Shown here: positions 59,859 through 64,000 of the stretch, in pieces | Position numbering within the stretch: the first letter of the stretch is position 1 | Layout: every line of letters starts with the position of its first letter | Notes under the pieces: generated by a model | Told to the model about the DNA's origin: nothing | Database searches by the model: none | What the model saw: only the letters and a program-made list of their open reading frames with translations | Translations under genes and position numbers: made by a program | Assembly (NCBI GenBank): GCA_035485575.1 | Contig: DATHNW010000017.1 | Coordinates: 1-64,000 of the forward strand | DNA: 64,000 nt | Source: DASRHD01 sp035485575 | GTDB taxonomy: Bacteria; Verrucomicrobiota; Verrucomicrobiia; Opitutales; Opitutaceae | Reading direction: 5' to 3'

Positions 59859-60842
59859 TCAATTTTGTGCGACCACTTTGGTGCCTTCAAAGTCAAACCG
59901 GAAGCGCACTTCCTGCAGGCCCTTCTCACGCATGGCGTGGCGGAGCTTTCCCTTGTCGCCAGTGTAGAACATGAGGAAGCCGCCACCGCCCGCACCAATG
60001 AGTTTCCCCCCCAGCGCGCCGTGCTTCATCGCATATTCATACCATTCGTTGATGCGGTCGTTGCTCATGCCGGAACTGCGCATCCGTTTATGCTGCCAGT
60101 GCAGATCCATGAGGTGCGCAAACTCCTCCAGACGGCCGCCTTCGAGCGCATCAAGGGACTTGCGGCCGAGTTCCTTGGTGAAATGCAGGCTTTCGAGCAT
60201 CGCCGGGTCGTTCTTTTTCGAGCGGTCGTTCTGGTCCTTCAAGATCGTTGAGGCGCTGCGGGAAAAGCCTGTAAAGAAAAGCAGCAGGTTGTCCTCAAGA
60301 TTGAAGAGCGTTTCCTCGGAAATCTTGCAGGGGCGGTATTCCACGCGGCCATCCGGGTGAAAGGTGAAGGCCGTGATGCCGCCGACGGCTGCGATGTATT
60401 GATCCTGCTTGCCGATGGGCTCCCCAAGTTTGTTGATTTCAATGTCGCATGCCTGCTCGGCGAGTTCGGCGGGCGAAACCAGATCTTTTTTGTAAGCATG
60501 CAATGCTTTCAACAGCGCTGTGGTGAAGCTGCCAGACGAGCCGAGGCCAGTGCCGCCGGGAATGTCGGCCATCGAGGTGAGCTCGATGTGGGGATCGGTC
60601 ACGCCCACGAGCTTCAGCGCCTCACGTACAATGGGGTGTTCGACCTGGTCGACTGTAGCCACACGCTCAAGCTTGGAGTACTTGATAATGATTTCCTGCT
60701 GAAACGTGCGGTGTTTTGTGATGTAGACGTATTTGTCGATGGCTGCTGCCACGAGAAATCCGCCGAATTCACGATAATAACTGGGCAGGTCGGTGCCACC
60801 GCCGCCGAGTGAAATGCGCAGGGGGGAACGGGTAATGATCAT
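59859..60842 (-). CDS. hddA: GHMP kinase, D-glycero-alpha-D-manno-heptose-7-phosphate kinase-like
   Basis: A 327-residue GHMP-fold kinase. ISLGGGGTDLPSYYREFGG is at 10-28, the ATP loop is IPGGTGLGSSGSFTTALL near 95, and GGKLIGAGGGGFLMF near residue 275 closes the site. HddA phosphorylates the anomeric position of heptose-7-phosphate. It is followed by the nucleotidyltransferase two bases later. Confidence 0.88.
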   Translation of the reverse strand: MIITRSPLRISLGGGGTDLPSYYREFGGFLVAAAIDKYVYITKHRTFQQEIIIKYSKLERVATVDQVEHPIVREALKLVGVTDPHIELTSMADIPGGTGLGSSGSFTTALLKALHAYKKDLVSPAELAEQACDIEINKLGEPIGKQDQYIAAVGGITAFTFHPDGRVEYRPCKISEETLFNLEDNLLLFFTGFSRSASTILKDQNDRSKKNDPAMLESLHFTKELGRKSLDALEGGRLEEFAHLMDLHWQHKRMRSSGMSNDRINEWYEYAMKHGALGGKLIGAGGGGFLMFYTGDKGKLRHAMREKGLQEVRFRFDFEGTKVVAQN

Positions 60843-60895
60843 GAGTTGTGGGAAGTTGAGGCTGAAAGAGAGGGAAGATAAAAAAGCACCGGTGC

Positions 60896-61927
60896 TTAGT
60901 CCTTTTCGGTCGAAACCGGATAACCGCTTTTCATGTAGATGGCCTCCACCGTTTCGAGGATGCGAATTCCTTCGCGAAGTCCAGGCGACGGTTCACGACC
61001 GAGACGGATGTCGTCGGCAAACGCGGTCATTTCCCGTGCCCAGGAATCGTCGCCTGCTGGATATTCAAAGACGGCCGTCTCGGGCGGGCCCATTTCCGGC
61101 AGCATTTTATAGTAAGTCAGGCGTTCGGGACCATAGCTGCCGCCCAGGCCGTCAATGGCGAGCTTTGCGTTGCGACCGTAGATTTCGAGTGAAAATAAAT
61201 TTTTCCATTCGGTGCAGCTGGCATGAAGCCAGGCGGTCTGGCCGGTGGCCGTGCGCAACGAAAGGAAGGCGTTGTCCTCGACTTTCATGTCCCAGAAAAA
61301 AGTCGCGGCATATCCCTCGATGGTTGTGAAATCGCCGAGAAACCAGCCGGCGAGGTCGATCAGATGGACCCCCTGATCGATGAGGGTCCCGCCGCCGGAA
61401 AGTTTGGGATCGGCCCGCCATTCCCGGTCATAGCCCTGACGGCCTCCATGCCCATAGCGACCGCGCAAAAACATCAGCGGACCCAGCGCCCCCGACTCGA
61501 TCAATGCATAGGCTTTTTGCAGGGCAGGGTGGTAGCGATGGTTATAACCGAGGCGCACGCGCACCCCGGCCTTCTGCGCGGCGGCCTGTACGGCGCGAAG
61601 CTGGGCGGAGTTAAGCGCGCCGGGTTTTTCGACGAGCACATGTTTGCCCGCGCGAACCGCGGCCAGCATGATGGGGGCCAGTCCTGCGTTGAGCGTGGAA
61701 ACGATGACGGCGGTGACGGCGGGGTCGCGCAGCGCGGCGGTGTGGTCGCTGATGGCCTGACAGCCCGGCGCCATTCCGGCTATCTCAGACGCACGGGTGG
61801 CGTCGGGATCGCAAGCATAACGCAACGCAACCCCGGTGGTTTTGACCAAGGCGGAGGCGCGTTTATGGCCGATCAGGCCGCAGCCGATTTGGGCGAATTG
61901 GGGTTGCAGTAAGACGGCTTCGCTCAT
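60896..61927 (-). CDS. Gfo/Idh/MocA-family oxidoreductase
   Basis: A 343-residue NAD(P)-dependent oxidoreductase. The Rossmann loop IGCGLIGHKRASALVK and the EKPGALN motif near residue 102 are present, followed by LGYNHRYHPALQKAYAL. Members act on sugars or nucleotide sugars. It heads the heptose gene run, so a modified heptose or other deoxy-sugar may be the substrate. The start is ATG at 61927. Confidence 0.86.
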   Translation of the reverse strand: MSEAVLLQPQFAQIGCGLIGHKRASALVKTTGVALRYACDPDATRASEIAGMAPGCQAISDHTAALRDPAVTAVIVSTLNAGLAPIMLAAVRAGKHVLVEKPGALNSAQLRAVQAAAQKAGVRVRLGYNHRYHPALQKAYALIESGALGPLMFLRGRYGHGGRQGYDREWRADPKLSGGGTLIDQGVHLIDLAGWFLGDFTTIEGYAATFFWDMKVEDNAFLSLRTATGQTAWLHASCTEWKNLFSLEIYGRNAKLAIDGLGGSYGPERLTYYKMLPEMGPPETAVFEYPAGDDSWAREMTAFADDIRLGREPSPGLREGIRILETVEAIYMKSGYPVSTEKD

Positions 61928-61939
61928 TCGGATGGTCGA

Positions 61940-62359
61940 ATGCTCAAGCGCATCCTGACTGATCGTGGGACGCAAGTGAGGTTTTTGCGTTTTCTCCTGG
62001 TTGGTGGGATATCCTACCTCGTGCAGATAACGGGCATAAGGCTTTTTCTGGGATGGCTCGGTGCGAACCTAGCCTTCACCCTCTCCTTTATCTTTTCGAC
62101 TTCGGCGCATTACACGCTGAACCGCCTTTGGGCATTGCCCAGTATCCGCCGTGATACGCTCCGCCAGCTATCCGAGTATCTGGGTGTGGCCGCGTTGAGC
62201 TATGCGATTAATTTTTCGCTCTTCAGGCTTGGCTTGGACCTGCTTGGCTTTAGCGGAATTTGGGCGGCGGCGCTGGCGGTTCCGCCTTCGACCATCATGG
62301 TGTTTTTGCTGCTTAATGGCCGTGTTTTTCGCCACGGTGATCAGGTGGGAAAAGGCTGA
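61940..62359 (+). CDS. GtrA-family membrane protein
   Basis: A 139-residue protein with four hydrophobic segments. FLRFLLVGGISYLVQITGIR opens it and HYTLNRLWAL is the conserved stretch after the second segment. GtrA-like proteins are thought to help move polyprenyl-linked sugars across the membrane. It is transcribed away from the oxidoreductase gene and overlaps the convergent SDR gene by 19 bases. Confidence 0.87.
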   Translation: MLKRILTDRGTQVRFLRFLLVGGISYLVQITGIRLFLGWLGANLAFTLSFIFSTSAHYTLNRLWALPSIRRDTLRQLSEYLGVAALSYAINFSLFRLGLDLLGFSGIWAAALAVPPSTIMVFLLLNGRVFRHGDQVGKG

Positions 62360-63189
62360 TCATTCAGTTTTTGCCCGCGATCTTCAGGCATGATGCGACG
62401 CAGCGTGTAGACATCACTGCCGGCCAGCGAGGTTTTGTGCCGGTCGAGCGTTGGCCACGGATCCCACCGTGCGCTGATGAGCCGGCCGGAAATTCCGTCG
62501 CTTGAGGCCGAGAGCAGCCACTCGACGAGATCGAGGGCGCGCTCAAGAGAAGAGGTGTCGCCGGAAGCCTTTTGTTTCAATGCGGCCTGGTGTTCGGCGG
62601 CGCCTGCAATCGCCGGCCCAAGGTGCAGGACTTCATCGGTCATCCGTGTATTGATCGCGCCGGGCGCGATGGCGTTGATATCAAGCGGTTCTTCGCCCAG
62701 TTCCCCGGCCAGCGTTTCTACCAGGCGTACAATCGCGGTCTTGGCGGCGCCATAGGCGGAAAAATTGGGTCGCGCCTTGGTTGCGCCGCCGCCCGAAAAG
62801 CACACGATTTTTGCACGGCGTGGCGTCCGTTGCAGGAGCTCGTGAAAGGCCCGGATCGAGTAAAATGTGCCGTCGAGGTTGGCCCGCACCGTGGCGCTCC
62901 AGTGCAGCGGATCGATCGAGACGGTTGGGCCGACGGCGCCTTGAAGTCCGGCGCATGTAATGAGTCCGTCCAGGTGCGGCCAGCTCTCGCCAACGGCGCG
63001 GGCTGCTGCTGCGACCTGCGCCCAGTCGCCTACATCACAGCGGGTGGCGTGGAAAGCGCCGGCATGCCTTCCGGTGAATTCCGTTTGGTCGGAGCGGGCA
63101 AGCCCCCACACGTGATGGCCGCGTGCGAGCAGCCGCTCCGCGAGCGCGCGGCCGATGCCCGAGCTGGAGCCGGTGATCACCATGTGCAT
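62341..63189 (-). CDS. short-chain dehydrogenase/reductase
   Basis: A 282-residue Rossmann-fold enzyme. VITGSSSGIGRALAERLL is the cofactor loop, CFSGGGATKARPNFSAYG leads to the catalytic Tyr and Lys in YGAAKTAIV, and NAIAPGAINTRMT follows. The substrate is unknown; it sits in a nucleotide-sugar gene run. The start is ATG at 63189, eight bases after the stop of the epimerase gene. Confidence 0.84.
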   Translation of the reverse strand: MHMVITGSSSGIGRALAERLLARGHHVWGLARSDQTEFTGRHAGAFHATRCDVGDWAQVAAAARAVGESWPHLDGLITCAGLQGAVGPTVSIDPLHWSATVRANLDGTFYSIRAFHELLQRTPRRAKIVCFSGGGATKARPNFSAYGAAKTAIVRLVETLAGELGEEPLDINAIAPGAINTRMTDEVLHLGPAIAGAAEHQAALKQKASGDTSSLERALDLVEWLLSASSDGISGRLISARWDPWPTLDRHKTSLAGSDVYTLRRIMPEDRGQKLNDQPFPT

Positions 63190-63197
63190 TGTCGGAT

Positions 63198-64000
63198 TCA
63201 CTTCGTCTTTCGCGCCTCGTATACCCATCGATTGGCCTCCAGCCAACGCAGGGTTTTTACGATGCCTTGCTCTATGGTGAGCCTCGGCTTCCAGTCAGTG
63301 GCTTGGATTTTTTTTGTATCGAGAAAAATGAACGGATTGTCGCCGATCCAGCCGCGGTCGCCGCCGGTGTATTCAAGTCGCGGATTCAATCCGAGCGTGG
63401 CACAGATGAAGCGGACGCTGTCGTTCACCTGCACGTACTCAGGAGTGCCTAGGTTGTATATCTGAGTGAAATGCTTCGCGGCTTTCGCTGTGCCGAGGCG
63501 GGCCACATGCAGGATCGCATCAACGCAGTCCTGTACGTAAAGGTAGCTTTTGCGCTGCGAACCGTCGCCAAGGATGCGCAGGTGGTCCGGGTGCTCGAGG
63601 AGCTGCTGGTAAAAGTCAAATACATGGCCATGCGTGTAGCGTTCGCCGAGAATTGAGACGAAACGAAAAATGTAGCTCTCGAAACCAAACGCCTCGCCAT
63701 ATGCGGAAACAAGGCCTTCACCGGCGATTTTGGAAGCACCGTAGAGTGAGGTTTGCACCGGAAAAGGGGCGTCCTCAGGCGTTGGGATGAGGGCGGCTTC
63801 CCCGTAAACCGATCCGGTTGACGAGAAGGCGATGCGTTTGACTCCATTCGTGCGCATTGCTTCGAGCACATGGAAGGTGGCATTCGTGTTTTGCTCGATA
63901 TCCTTCTGCGGATTCCTGGCGCCGTAGCGCACGTCGGCATTGGCGGCGAAGTGAAAGACAAAATCGCAGCCGGCCATTGCCGCGGTCAGGGCGGCCAAGT
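63198..64000 (-). CDS. nucleotide-sugar epimerase, cut off by window edge
   Basis: The C-terminal roughly 267 residues of an extended SDR; its start lies beyond the right edge and the N-terminal NAD loop is missing from view. FHFAANADVRYG, the catalytic TSLYGASKIAGEGLV, and EYTGGDRGWIGDNPFI are visible. It is a relative of the plus-strand epimerase at 45771 and shares its GGDRGW signature. It runs into the SDR gene with eight bases between. Confidence 0.85.
   Translation of the reverse strand, partial: LAALTAAMAGCDFVFHFAANADVRYGARNPQKDIEQNTNATFHVLEAMRTNGVKRIAFSSTGSVYGEAALIPTPEDAPFPVQTSLYGASKIAGEGLVSAYGEAFGFESYIFRFVSILGERYTHGHVFDFYQQLLEHPDHLRILGDGSQRKSYLYVQDCVDAILHVARLGTAKAAKHFTQIYNLGTPEYVQVNDSVRFICATLGLNPRLEYTGGDRGWIGDNPFIFLDTKKIQATDWKPRLTIEQGIVKTLRWLEANRWVYEARKTK

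Noticed and set aside
1..64000. tRNA, rRNA, CRISPR arrays, insertion sequences, prophage
   Set aside because: Both strands and all gaps were inspected by eye; no cloverleaf, regular spaced repeats, transposase or phage genes were recognised. A tRNAscan or ISfinder run could still find weak cases.

Overview
This is a high-GC bacterial chromosome segment with about 58 protein genes and no rRNA, tRNA, CRISPR array, phage or transposase gene that I could recognise. The best guess for the host is a Verrucomicrobiota bacterium of the Opitutae type. The reasons are the very long GreA-like factor with a roughly 450-residue N-terminal extension, the LOG-domain fusion next to purD, and the overall gene style. 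This is inference from memory of such genomes, not a measured assignment.

Region 0.1-23 kb is mostly housekeeping. It holds an ArsR-methyltransferase fusion, a LysE exporter, the long GreA protein, an MFS transporter coupled to a retropepsin-like lipoprotein, a small channel-like membrane protein, and a two-gene unit with a TIR/deoxyribosyltransferase-like product. Next comes a minus-strand run (LOG fusion, purD, secreted protein, low-molecular-weight phosphatase, glyA) centred on glycine and purine metabolism. A secreted FKBP isomerase with a strong terminator follows, then a GT4 glycosyltransferase, a split transglutaminase/DUF2126 pair, aroK, queG, a thioesterase and another GT4. The 1.1-1.6 kb gap is a mosaic of dispersed intergenic repeats.

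Region 23-34 kb looks like a lipid or glycolipid locus. An ACP-dehydratase fusion, a ketoacyl synthase, an SDR and an MGDG-synthase-like glycosyltransferase lie nearly end to end, and an alpha-oxoamine synthase (serine palmitoyltransferase/KBL type) lies nearby. Three further GT4 enzymes surround it. Between the glycosyltransferases, at 27.6-28.95 kb, sit two orphan genes on the opposite strand. They are flanked by three related palindromic elements that look like integron attC sites, so this is probably a small integrase-less cassette array.

Region 34-64 kb is a large cell-surface polysaccharide cluster. It has two tandem polytopic membrane proteins plus a third at 50-52.5 kb, many GT2/GT4 glycosyltransferases and several methyltransferases. 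One giant fusion joins an APH-kinase-like domain, a beta-sandwich module and two GT2 domains. Sugar-nucleotide supply comes from two sets. One is rfbA-rfbB plus a plant NRS/ER-like epimerase-reductase, giving probable dTDP-L-rhamnose without separate rfbC and rfbD. The other is a compact GDP-D-glycero-D-manno-heptose set (transaldolase, GmhB-, GmhA-, HddC- and HddA-like). A CDP-paratose-epimerase-like protein and two related epimerases complete it. The last gene runs off the right edge.

Many tandem genes overlap by ATGA or TGATG junctions, which points to translational coupling. The high GC creates long antisense open frames that were not annotated.
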